Source: Caulobacteraceae bacterium (GTDB taxonomy: Bacteria > Pseudomonadota > Alphaproteobacteria > Caulobacterales > Caulobacteraceae). Taken from it: a DNA stretch of 64,000 nucleotides. This document shows, piece by piece, positions 27,013 to 35,038 of the stretch. Positions within the stretch are counted from its first letter, which is position 1. The number at the start of each line of letters is the position of its first letter. Both the position numbers and the translations under genes were made by a program. The notes under the pieces are model-generated. The model did not search any database. It worked only from the letters and a program-made list of their open reading frames with translations, and was not told where the DNA came from. The DNA lies in the NCBI GenBank assembly GCA_947475735.1, contig CANJLQ010000008.1, positions 1 through 64,000 on the forward strand, read 5' to 3'.

Positions 27013-28381
27013 GTCCTCCATCACCGAACGGCTGGCGGAGCTGCTGGCCCGGCCGGTCTCCGCCGAGGATCGGGCGCGGGCTCGACTGCATCTGCTGGAC
27101 TGGGTCGGCTGCGCGGTCGCGGGCGCGCGGGAAGCCGACGTGGCGCGCGTCGCGGCGCTCGCGGCCGCGGAAGGGCAGGGCTCCTGTCGCATCGTCGGCG
27201 GCGGTCCGGTTGGCCCCCAGGCGGCGGCGCTCGCCAACGGTCCCGCCGGGGCGATCCTCGAGATGGACGACGTCGACCGCCGCGCCCTGCTGCACCCCGG
27301 CCCGGTGGTCATGCCCGCTGCCCTGGCCCTGGCCGAGCATCTCGGCGTCACCGACGGCAAGGCCCTGCTGGACGCGATCGTACGAGGCTATGAGGCCATG
27401 ATCCGCATCGGCCGGGCGGCGGGGCCGTCGCACTACCGCTTCTTCCATCCGACCGGCACGCTCGGCGGCTTCGGCGCGGCGGCGGCGGGAGCCAGCCTGA
27501 TGGCGCTGGACGACGAACGCACGGCCTGGGCGCTGGGCCTGGCGGGCCAGCAGGGCGCGGGTCTTTGGCGAGCGCGGCACGAGCCCGGCTCGGTCAAGGC
27601 GCTGCACGACGGCCGGGCGGCGGCGAACGGAGTGGCCTCGGCGCTCCTCGCCCGCGACGGCTTTCGCGGACCGCTGAAGGTGCTGGAGGGCGAGCAGGGC
27701 CTCTTCCCGGCGATGGCCCCCGACGCCGATCCGGAGGCCGTGCTGGTCCCCGCCGCCGACTGGCTGATCCACGAGATCAGCTTCAAGCCCCACGCCGCCT
27801 GCCGCCACGCCCACCCCGCCATCGACGCGGCCCTGGCTCTGCGCGCGCGGCTCCTTTCCCTCTCCGCTCATCCCCGCGAAAGCGGGGACCCAGGTCTTCA
27901 GACAATCCGCGTTGAGACTTATCGAGACTCCGTCCTGTTCTGCGACAAGCCTCACCCAACGACCCCAGCCGAAGGCAAGTTCTCGCTCCAGCAAAGCGTC
28001 GCCGTCGCCCTGATTTACGGCGACGCGGGCCTCGATCGGTTCGAGCCCGCCGCCCTCGCGGACCCCGAGATCGCCGCTCTCCGCGCCCGCGTCTCGGTCG
28101 CCGTCGCCGACGACCTGACCGCCGCCTATCCCGCCCGCTTCGGCGCCCGCCTGATCGCGACGGCGGGCGGCGTCGAACACCGGATCGAGGCGCTCGATGC
28201 GCTGGGCGATCCCGAGAACCCCATGTCGCCCGACGCCGTGCGCGACAAGGCCCGCGCCCTCATGGCCTGGGGCGGCATGCGCCTGGACGCGGCCGAGCGA
28301 CTGATCGCCGCCGTCGAGGGGCTGGGTCTCACGACAACCGTCGCCGACTTGTCCGCCGCCTTGCCGCGGAGGGACGCATGA
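26999..28381 (+). CDS. MmgE/PrpD family protein (first)
   Basis: A 460-residue protein of the MmgE/PrpD family, which includes 2-methylcitrate dehydratase and cis-aconitate decarboxylase. Landmarks: HLLDWVGCAVAGAREADV, EMDDVDRRALLHPGPVVMPAALALAEHL, and GFGAAAAGASLMALD. The ATG at 26999 lies in the operator; TTG at 27011 is the only nearby alternative, so the mRNA may be leaderless. A palindromic unit (27871-27888) interrupts the gene in frame, adding AHPRESGDPGLQT before the conserved C-terminal part, so function is uncertain. First of four overlapping genes. Confidence 0.82.
   Translation: MSGHLSSITERLAELLARPVSAEDRARARLHLLDWVGCAVAGAREADVARVAALAAAEGQGSCRIVGGGPVGPQAAALANGPAGAILEMDDVDRRALLHPGPVVMPAALALAEHLGVTDGKALLDAIVRGYEAMIRIGRAAGPSHYRFFHPTGTLGGFGAAAAGASLMALDDERTAWALGLAGQQGAGLWRARHEPGSVKALHDGRAAANGVASALLARDGFRGPLKVLEGEQGLFPAMAPDADPEAVLVPAADWLIHEISFKPHAACRHAHPAIDAALALRARLLSLSAHPRESGDPGLQTIRVETYRDSVLFCDKPHPTTPAEGKFSLQQSVAVALIYGDAGLDRFEPAALADPEIAALRARVSVAVADDLTAAYPARFGARLIATAGGVEHRIEALDALGDPENPMSPDAVRDKARALMAWGGMRLDAAERLIAAVEGLGLTTTVADLSAALPRRDA
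27871..27888. repeat. Short palindromic unit inserted in frame in the MmgE/PrpD gene
   Basis: TCCCCGC GAAA GCGGGGA hairpin, whose flanks read AHPRESGDPG in the gene frame. This hairpin unit is commonly seen in intergenic regions of proteobacteria (from memory). It keeps the frame open here. Confidence 0.7.
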
Positions 28382-29745
28382 CCCTCTCCCGCATCCTCGC
28401 CGAGCGCGCCCTCGACCTGACCTGGGCGGACATCGACGCCCCGGTGCGAGCCGCCGCGAATACCTTCCTCCACGACACCCTCTGCGTCGGCGCCGCCGGG
28501 GCCCGCGCCCCGCTCGCCGACAATGTGCTGGCCGCCGCCCGGCGCTGGGGCGAGGGGACGGCCTGTGGCGTCCTCGGTCGGCCGGGCGTGCGTCTGCCCC
28601 AGCCGTCGGCCGCCTTCGTCAACGCCTTCCAGATTCACGCCCAGGAGTTCGACTGCGTCCACGAGTCCGCAGTGGTCCACCCCATGGCGACGGTCGGAGC
28701 CGTGATCCTGTCGGAGGCGGACCGGGCCTCGGCCGACAACGACCCGATCACGGGCGAGGCCCTGCTGACCGCCCTGGTCGCCGGGGTCGAGGTCGCCGCC
28801 TCGCTCGGCCTCTCCGCGACCACGCCGCTCAAATTCTTCCGCCCCGCGACGGCGGGCATCTTCGGCTGCGTCGCCGCCCTGATCTCGCTCCGCCGCCTGT
28901 CGGCCGACCAAGGTGTCTCCGCCTTCGGCTACGCCCTGGCCTTTGCCTCGGGCACCATGCAGGCCCACGCCGAGGGCAAGCCCGCCCTGCCGATCCAGAT
29001 CGCCAACGCCGCCCGCGCCGCCGTCATGGCCGCCGACCTCGCCGAGGCGGGCCTTCCCGGACCCGAGGCCTCGCTGGAAGGCCCCTTCGGCTACCTGACC
29101 CTGTTCGAGACGGCCCACGACGCGACGCCCCTGACCGATCCCGCCCCCGGCTTCCGCATCGCCGAGGTCAGCTGGAAGCCCTTCCCGACGGGCCGCGCGG
29201 CCCACGGCGGCATTGTCGTGCTCCAGACCTTGATGGCGGATCATGGCCTGACCGCCGCCGAGGTGTCCGAGGCCGTCTATCGCGCCCCGCCCCTGATCCA
29301 CCGCCTCGTCGGCCGCAAGCCCAGCGCCGACATGGCCCCGGCCTGGGCGCGATTGTGCCTGCCGTGGCTCGGCGCCGTCGTCCTGACGCGCGGCACGGTG
29401 GGCCTCGCCGACTTCACGCCCGAGCGGCTGTCCGATTCGGACTTGCTCAGCCTCGCTGAGCGCATCCGGGTCGAGGCCGACGACAACCCCGACCCTGCCG
29501 CCTTCACCCCCGCGACCCTGACCGTCACCACCACCGACGGCCGCGTCCTGACCCACACCGTCACCGCCCAGCTCGGCTCGCCCGCCCAGCCCCTGACCCG
29601 CGACCAGCACCTGGCCAAGCAGGCCGCCTGTCTCGAGTTCGCGGACCTGGGCGCCAATGCCGCTGCCATCGCCGAGGCCATCGACCGGTTCGAGCGGCTG
29701 GCCGACGCCTCTTCGATCCTCTCCCTCCTCGGAGCTCACAAGTGA
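28378..29745 (+). CDS. MmgE/PrpD family protein (second)
   Basis: A 455-residue protein of the same MmgE/PrpD family, overlapping the first by ATGA. Landmarks: NTFLHDTLCVGAAGARAPLAD, NAFQIHAQEFDCVHESAVVHPMATVGAVIL, and KFFRPATAGIFGCVAA. Unlike its neighbour it has no inserted repeat and looks intact. The two are divergent paralogues, and family members often act as homodimers, so whether they form a mixed complex is unclear. Substrate may be a methylcitrate- or aconitate-like tricarboxylate or a diketone; not decidable from sequence. Confidence 0.88.
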   Translation: MTLSRILAERALDLTWADIDAPVRAAANTFLHDTLCVGAAGARAPLADNVLAAARRWGEGTACGVLGRPGVRLPQPSAAFVNAFQIHAQEFDCVHESAVVHPMATVGAVILSEADRASADNDPITGEALLTALVAGVEVAASLGLSATTPLKFFRPATAGIFGCVAALISLRRLSADQGVSAFGYALAFASGTMQAHAEGKPALPIQIANAARAAVMAADLAEAGLPGPEASLEGPFGYLTLFETAHDATPLTDPAPGFRIAEVSWKPFPTGRAAHGGIVVLQTLMADHGLTAAEVSEAVYRAPPLIHRLVGRKPSADMAPAWARLCLPWLGAVVLTRGTVGLADFTPERLSDSDLLSLAERIRVEADDNPDPAAFTPATLTVTTTDGRVLTHTVTAQLGSPAQPLTRDQHLAKQAACLEFADLGANAAAIAEAIDRFERLADASSILSLLGAHK

Positions 29746-31139
29746 CCGACACCCACCGCACCTACTGGGACGAGATCGACTTCGCCGCCATCGCCCGCGA
29801 CCACCCCATCGGTGACGCCTTCACCAAGCTCGTGACCTCCATCAGCCGCGACGAGCTCCGCGCGCATCAGGAAAAGCTCTTCGCCCGCTGCGTCGCCCGC
29901 GCCTGGAAGACGGCGTTCTATCGCCGTCTGTGGGGCGCGGCCGGCATCGCGGAAGGCGACATCCGGGGCCTCGACGACCTCCCGAACCTGCCCAGCTTCG
30001 ACAAGTCCGACATCATGAAGTCGCTGGAGATCGCGCCCCCCTTCGGCGACTTCGCCGGGTTCGACTCTTATCCGGAGGACAAGCGCCCGCCCGTCATCTT
30101 CCACACCACCTCGGGCACCACCGGAAAGCCCCAGGTCCTGCTGTTCGGGCCCAAGTCGCGTGAGGTGCAGAACCTCCTGCTCGCCCGCCTCTATCGCTGG
30201 CAGGGGCTGCGCTCCGGCGACGTGGTCCACTCCGTTTATGGCCACGGCATGATCAACGGCGGCCACTACGTCCGCGAGGCCGTGACCCACTGGACCAGCG
30301 CCGTCTTCATGTCGGCGGGCACGGGGGTCGAGACCCGCTCGGCCCAGCAGGTCGAGCTGATGAAGACCTTCGGCGCCACCGCCATCGTCGGCTTCGCCGA
30401 CTACATCAAGCGCCTGGCCGAGGTGGCCCGCGAAGCCGGGCTGGTCCCGGGCGTCGACATCCCCGTGCGCATGATCTCCGGCCACATGGGCCGCGAGGAC
30501 AAACAGGCCCTGTCCGACGCCTGGGGCGGGGCGGAGTGCTTCGACTGGTACGGCGTGGGCGACACCGGCTGCATCGCGGGCGAAGGCCCCGACCGCGACG
30601 GCCTCTACGTCATGGAAGACGCCCAGTATCTGGAGGTCTGCGACATCGACACGGGTAGGCCCGTGGCCGACGGTCAGCCCGGCGACATGGTCGTGACCTG
30701 TCTGTACAAGGACGACCTGTATCCGATCATCCGCTTCAACACCCACGACGTGACCGAGGTCATCACCCGGCCCTCGTCGATCGGGGCCAGCTTCCAGCGC
30801 ATCGAGGGGTTCCTGGGCCGGTCTGACAACATGGTGAAGGTGCGCGGCATCAACATCTTCCCTCAGGCCATCGGCCCCATGCTGGACGAGGCCCCGGAGT
30901 TCCTGAAGGAGTTCGTCTGCAAGACCCGCCGCGACGCGGGCGGGCGGGACACCTTCGTCGTCGTCGCCGAAGCCAGCGCGCCGGGCGACCCGGCGCTGGC
31001 GGGCCGGTTCGGCGAGATCCTGAAGCGCAAGATCGGCATCGAGGTCGAGGTCGAACTGGTCGGCAAGGGCCAGACCGCCGCCCTGACCCAGGTCGAGGTG
31101 CGCCAGAAGCCCATCCGCCTGATCGACGAGCGGTTCTGA
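29742..31139 (+). CDS. Phenylacetate-CoA ligase-like acyl-CoA ligase
   Basis: A 465-residue AMP-forming ligase of the PaaK type. The ATP-binding motif is HTTSGTTGKPQ and the C-terminal hinge segment VKVRGINIFPQAI is typical of PaaK-like enzymes. Family members make aryl- or acyl-CoA from free acids. It starts with GTG overlapping the PrpD stop and ends with a one-base overlap with the amidase. The acid used is unknown. Confidence 0.88.
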   Translation: MTDTHRTYWDEIDFAAIARDHPIGDAFTKLVTSISRDELRAHQEKLFARCVARAWKTAFYRRLWGAAGIAEGDIRGLDDLPNLPSFDKSDIMKSLEIAPPFGDFAGFDSYPEDKRPPVIFHTTSGTTGKPQVLLFGPKSREVQNLLLARLYRWQGLRSGDVVHSVYGHGMINGGHYVREAVTHWTSAVFMSAGTGVETRSAQQVELMKTFGATAIVGFADYIKRLAEVAREAGLVPGVDIPVRMISGHMGREDKQALSDAWGGAECFDWYGVGDTGCIAGEGPDRDGLYVMEDAQYLEVCDIDTGRPVADGQPGDMVVTCLYKDDLYPIIRFNTHDVTEVITRPSSIGASFQRIEGFLGRSDNMVKVRGINIFPQAIGPMLDEAPEFLKEFVCKTRRDAGGRDTFVVVAEASAPGDPALAGRFGEILKRKIGIEVEVELVGKGQTAALTQVEVRQKPIRLIDERF

Positions 31140-32476
31140 TGATCGGCCCGTTCGAGCCCGAGGTCGCGGCCGGGGTCGCGGGGCTCGCGGCCGCCTATGC
31201 CGAGGGCTCGGCCCGGCCGGACGGGGTGCTGGCGACCTATCTGGCCCGGATCGAACATCTGAACCCCACGATCCACGCCTTCATCGACCTGGACGTCGAG
31301 GGGGCGCGCGACGCGGCGAAGGCCTCGGCCCACCGCTGGAGCTCCGGCATGGCCCTGTCCCCGCTGGACGGCTGCATCGTCGGGGTGAAGGCTAATATCG
31401 CCGTCGCCGGCCTGCCCTGGACGGCGGGCATCGGTGCCTACCGCGACCGCATCGCCGCCCGCGACGCCGCCTGCGTCGCCCGTCTCCGGGCGGCGGGCGC
31501 CATCATCCTCGGCACGCTGAACATGGAGGAGGGGGCTCTGGGCGCCGTCACCGACAATCCGTGGTTCGGCCGCACCCAGAACCCCTGGCGCGAAGGCTAC
31601 ACCCCGGGCGGCTCCTCGGGCGGCTCCGGCGCGGCCGTGGCGGCGGGTCTGTGCGCGGCGGCGCTCGGCACAGACACCATGGGCTCGGTGCGCATCCCCT
31701 CCGCCTACTGCGGCGTGTTCGGCATCAAGCCCCGCTACGGTGCGATCTGCGACGAGGGGGTCACCCCCCTGTCGCCAAGCCTCGACCACGTCGGCGTCCA
31801 CGCACGGTCCGCCGAGGACTGCGCCGCCCTGCTGGCCGAGATCGCCACCCCGGACCCCGCGTCGCCGTCCGGCCCGCTCGCCGTGCTCGATGTAACAGGC
31901 CGGGCGACCCTGTCCGACGACGTCCGCGCGGCCTTCCTCGCTGTGATCGCCGCCGCCGAAGCCCAGGGCCTGCTGGAGGGCTCGGTCCCGCTCGACATCG
32001 ACCTCGGCCGCCTGCGCCGCCGGGGCCTGCTGATCTCCGAGGTCGAAGGCCTGGCCGAACACGCCGCCATGCTGCAGGCCCGGCCCGACGGCTTCTCGGA
32101 AACCTTCACCGCCATGCTCCGCTGGGGCGCGGCCCAGCCCCCGGAAAAGCTCGCCGAAGCCCGCTCCGAGGTCGCGTCCGCCCGCGACCGCATCGAGGCC
32201 CTGATTGGCGACCGCGTCGGCCTGCTGTGCCCCACCACCGGCGGCCCGGCCTTCCGCTTCGGCGAGCCCGTCCCGGCGGACCAGGCCGACATCACCTGCC
32301 TGGCCAACATGGCGGGGTTGCCGGCGGTGGCGTTTCCGATGGGCCTATCAGCGGACGGGATGCCTCTGTCGGCCCAGATCATTGGCCGGGACAGCCAGGC
32401 GATCCTCGGCGTGGCGGGTAAGCTTGCCGCCTACAATCCTCCCCCGTTGGGGGAGGTGGCGCGGAGCGCAGCGTAG
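31139..32476 (+). CDS. Amidase (amidase signature family)
   Basis: A 445-residue amidase signature enzyme with the Ser-cisSer-Lys triad: Lys84 (VGVKANIAVAG), the cis-Ser region GGSSGGSG (158-163) and nucleophile Ser183 (TDTMGSVRIPSAYCG). It hydrolyses amides to acid and ammonia. The 3' end is inside the R3 repeat, which provides the last residues YNPPPLGEVARSAA and the stop, so the native C-terminus may be lost, though the catalytic core is complete. Last gene of the type-2 operon; amide cleavage fits the overall deamidation theme of the island. Confidence 0.88.
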   Translation: MIGPFEPEVAAGVAGLAAAYAEGSARPDGVLATYLARIEHLNPTIHAFIDLDVEGARDAAKASAHRWSSGMALSPLDGCIVGVKANIAVAGLPWTAGIGAYRDRIAARDAACVARLRAAGAIILGTLNMEEGALGAVTDNPWFGRTQNPWREGYTPGGSSGGSGAAVAAGLCAAALGTDTMGSVRIPSAYCGVFGIKPRYGAICDEGVTPLSPSLDHVGVHARSAEDCAALLAEIATPDPASPSGPLAVLDVTGRATLSDDVRAAFLAVIAAAEAQGLLEGSVPLDIDLGRLRRRGLLISEVEGLAEHAAMLQARPDGFSETFTAMLRWGAAQPPEKLAEARSEVASARDRIEALIGDRVGLLCPTTGGPAFRFGEPVPADQADITCLANMAGLPAVAFPMGLSADGMPLSAQIIGRDSQAILGVAGKLAAYNPPPLGEVARSAA

Positions 32477-32574
32477 CGACGGAGGGGGCCTGCCGCGCAC
32501 GGCATCATCCGCTGAAAGCCCCCTCCATCTCCTCCGCTTCGCTCCGGATCCACCTCCCCCAACGGGGGAGGATT
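32435..32574. repeat. GGGGGAGG-type palindromic repeat, copy R3
   Basis: A 140-bp unit with ends AATCCTCCCCCGTTGGGGGAGG and AACGGGGGAGGATT. It contains the amidase stop codon and forms the 3' boundary of the type-2 operon. Confidence 0.85.
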
Positions 32575-32660
32575 TTGCGGCTACGTCCGATCCTGACGCA
32601 CCGCTCGCCTACGCTGTCCCGATGACCCGACCCGCCGCCCGGAAGTGCAGAATGTCCACC

Positions 32661-32689
32661 ATGTGCACTGTGTTTTTCTCAGTGCACAT
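32661..32689. other. Perfect 10-bp inverted repeat with T-rich loop
   Basis: ATGTGCACTG and CAGTGCACAT flank the loop TGTTTTTCT, in the gap between the R3 repeat and the end of the enoyl-CoA hydratase gene. It lies outside any coding sequence. There is no U-run after the stem on either strand, so it is not a textbook terminator; it may be a protein-binding site or an RNA hairpin. Confidence 0.55.
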
Positions 32690-32738
32690 TCATCGATTTC
32701 AGACGGTTCAGACGGTTCGCACCCTGTTCCCGTCCGCC

Positions 32739-33518
32739 TCAGCGAAACGGAAACACCGGCTTCCGCTTGCTCAGAAACGCATCGCGCCCCTCGCGGAAAT
32801 CCTCGCCCTCCACCGCTTCGACCAGCCAGCGCGCGGTCTCGTCCGTGTCCGCCGTCTCCCCGTCCGCGATCAGGGCCACGATCGCCTTGGCCCGCCGCGC
32901 GGTCCACTGGCTGGCCGCCGCGATCTGGACGGTCTTCTCCGCCACCGCCGCCTCCAGCGCCTCCGGCCCATGCAAGGCATCCACCAGCCCGATGGCCAGC
33001 GCCTCCTCCGCTCCGATCAGCCGTCCGGTGAACAGAATGTCCTTGGCCTTCGACAGCCCCACCGCCTGCACCAGCCGCCGCGTGTCCGGCAGGGAATAGA
33101 CCAGCCCCAGCTTGCCGGGCGTCAGGGCCAGCCTTGCGTCCGTCGCCGCGATCCGCAGATCGCACGCCAGCGCCAGCCCCAGCCCGCCCCCGACGCAGGC
33201 CCCCTCGATCATCGCCACGGTCGGCTTTTCGAACGTCGCCAGCGCCTCCATCGCCGCGCCGACCCGGTCGAAATAGGCACGGGTGCTCTCCGGCGTCGCA
33301 TAGACGGTCTCGAACTCGCCGATGTCGGCCCCGGCCGCGAAGGTCCCGCCGGCGCCCCGCACCACCAGCACCTTGGCCGCCGGGTCGCTCGCCACGCCCG
33401 TCAGCAGGCCGGGCAGGGCGGTCCACATCGCCAGCGTCAGGGCGTTCTTCTTCTCGGGCCGGTTCAGGGTCAGGGTCGCCACATCGCCCGCGACCTCGAC
33501 CTTCAGCGCATCATTCAT
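32739..33518 (-). CDS. Enoyl-CoA hydratase/isomerase family protein
   Basis: A 259-residue crotonase-fold protein. LTLNRPEKKNALTLAMW, GTFAAGADIGEF and GACVGGGLGLALACDLRIA form the CoA-binding and oxyanion-hole core. The positions of the two catalytic glutamates of classical crotonase look substituted (GGGLGLAL and PGKLGLVYSLPDT), so it may be an isomerase, lyase or a different crotonase-family enzyme. Divergent from the calycin-like gene across type-1 operator B. Start chosen at 33518 (MNDALKVEV); the frame is open further upstream, into the operator. Confidence 0.87.
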   Translation of the reverse strand: MNDALKVEVAGDVATLTLNRPEKKNALTLAMWTALPGLLTGVASDPAAKVLVVRGAGGTFAAGADIGEFETVYATPESTRAYFDRVGAAMEALATFEKPTVAMIEGACVGGGLGLALACDLRIAATDARLALTPGKLGLVYSLPDTRRLVQAVGLSKAKDILFTGRLIGAEEALAIGLVDALHGPEALEAAVAEKTVQIAAASQWTARRAKAIVALIADGETADTDETARWLVEAVEGEDFREGRDAFLSKRKPVFPFR

Positions 33519-33545
33519 CGACCCGTCCAAAAAGCAGTTCCCGCC

Positions 33546-33571
33546 CAAATGATCTAAGTCTATACCATTTG
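33546..33571. promoter_or_regulatory. Type-1 operator, copy B
   Basis: Half-sites CAAATGATCTA and CAAATGGTATA in inverted orientation, 4 bp apart. Shared by the divergent enoyl-CoA hydratase (start 33518) and the calycin-like gene (start 33611). Confidence 0.8.
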
Positions 33572-33610
33572 CCAAGGGCGGATCGCGCCGCCCCTCTCGA
33601 GGAGATGACG

Positions 33611-34057
33611 ATGAGCGGAATCCGCGAAGGCATGCCGTTGCTGGCCCGCCACGCCGGCGAGTGGGAAGGCGAATACATCCACGTCGATCCCGACAACAAT
33701 CTCATCGACCGCCACCGCTCGCACCTCCAGTGCAAATTCCCCGACGACGGCCCCTACGCCTACTATCAGATCAACACCTACATCTGGGACGATGGCCGCA
33801 AGGAAGAGATCCACTTCCCCGCCACCTATCGCGACGGCCAGATCTGGTGGGACACCGACCGCATCGACGGCCGCGCCTGGGAGATCGACCCCCGCACCGT
33901 CTGCCTGACCTGGACGCGCAAGGACATGCCGGGCGCCTATCTCTACGAGATGATCCAGCTGTCCGAGGACGGCGATCGCCGCGCCCGCACCTGGCACTGG
34001 TTCGAGAACGACACCCTGTTCAAGCGCACCTGCATCACCGAGCGCCGGGTCGGCTGA
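33611..34057 (+). CDS. DUF3598-like (calycin-type) protein
   Basis: A 148-residue cytoplasmic protein with alternating beta-strand pattern (GEWEGEYIHVD, YAYYQINTYIWDDG, AWEIDPRTVCLTWTRKDMP, RRARTWHWFEND). This looks like a small lipocalin/calycin beta-barrel, reminiscent of DUF3598, which I recall as a structural relative of bilin-lyase barrels. Recognition is by pattern and is tentative. ATG 33611 follows AGGAG at 33600-33604; an ATG at 33605 is too close to it. Single gene under type-1 operator B. Possible role: binding a hydrophobic pigment-like ligand. Confidence 0.55.
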   Translation: MSGIREGMPLLARHAGEWEGEYIHVDPDNNLIDRHRSHLQCKFPDDGPYAYYQINTYIWDDGRKEEIHFPATYRDGQIWWDTDRIDGRAWEIDPRTVCLTWTRKDMPGAYLYEMIQLSEDGDRRARTWHWFENDTLFKRTCITERRVG

Positions 34058-34060
34058 GGC

Positions 34061-35038
34061 TCAGCGCGAACAGCTGCCCTGGAGGGTCCTCAGATTGATG
34101 CCGATCCGCGTCGCGTCCGGACTGGCCCAGGCGTAGCTGATCGCCGAAGCGCCCCGTTCGTCGTGGACATAAAGCGTCAGGGCGTCTGCATTCTGGCCCG
34201 TCGGCCAGCGGACGTTCCTCAGGCGAAAGCCAAAGGTGCGCGGCGTCGTCTCGTCTGTGGTCACCCAGACCTCTCCGCCCTGGTCGTGGATGGCCAGGTC
34301 GCGGGCATAGAACCAGCCTTCCTGCGGAGCCGCCCGAGGGACGGCCAGCCAGCAGGTGAAGCCGGTCGCGCGGCGATACTGGACGGGGGTCGCGGGCGCG
34401 TCCGGATAGGGGTTGCGGCCCCTTGCGTCGCGCACGGTCTCGGTCATCCACAGCTGATCGGCCGACAGGGCGATGTCGGCGCCGATGGCCAGCACAGGGC
34501 CATCGCCGCCTTGCGACCGCACCTGGCAGGCTCCGTCCTCGATCCAGCCCGCGAACTGATCGGCGTTGCGCCGCCACAAGGTCTCGCAGCCGGCGTTGAT
34601 TCGCAGGGTTTCGCGCGACAGGGCCGAGTGGTCGGCATCGGCTGCCAGACGGCCGTCCCCTTGCGGGGTCAGCACGTCCATCCGGATCGCCATCTTCGCC
34701 GGATCGACGGCGAAGGCGTACAGCCGCTGACGGCCGACGGTGGTGGTGTCGTTGTCCCGATACTCGTCCAGCCTCAGGACCAGCGGACCCAGACCCGGCG
34801 CGTCGACCCGCCGGATCGTCACGTGTCGACGCATGGGCGGGGCGTCTGCCGGATAGCCCAACTCCTCGGCGAACCCGACCTGTTCGGCATTGTCCCATTC
34901 GCCCTGGAACATCTCGACCAGCCGCGGCAGGTCGCGTTCCAGCACCGCCACGGCCAGGGGCGCGAGCGCCGGGTCGCCCGCCGCCGCCGGTCCGGCCAGT
35001 GCGGCCATCAGGGCGACGACGGGCGCCACGGCTGGCAT
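34061..35038 (-). CDS. CpcT/CpeT-like chromophore lyase family protein, exported
   Basis: A 325-residue protein with an N-terminal signal peptide (VAPVVALMAALAGPAAAGDP). The mature part fits the CpcT/CpeT family: LVEMFQGEWDNAEQVGFAEE, RQRLYAF, INAGCETLWRRNADQFAGW and LSADQLWMTETVRDARGR. In cyanobacteria these attach phycobilins to Cys of phycobiliproteins; this bacterium shows no phycobiliproteins here, so ligand binding or an altered function is more likely. It overlaps the TonB receptor by TGATG and is co-transcribed with it. Several Cys residues suggest a disulfide-bonded periplasmic protein. Confidence 0.65.
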   Translation of the reverse strand: MPAVAPVVALMAALAGPAAAGDPALAPLAVAVLERDLPRLVEMFQGEWDNAEQVGFAEELGYPADAPPMRRHVTIRRVDAPGLGPLVLRLDEYRDNDTTTVGRQRLYAFAVDPAKMAIRMDVLTPQGDGRLAADADHSALSRETLRINAGCETLWRRNADQFAGWIEDGACQVRSQGGDGPVLAIGADIALSADQLWMTETVRDARGRNPYPDAPATPVQYRRATGFTCWLAVPRAAPQEGWFYARDLAIHDQGGEVWVTTDETTPRTFGFRLRNVRWPTGQNADALTLYVHDERGASAISYAWASPDATRIGINLRTLQGSCSR

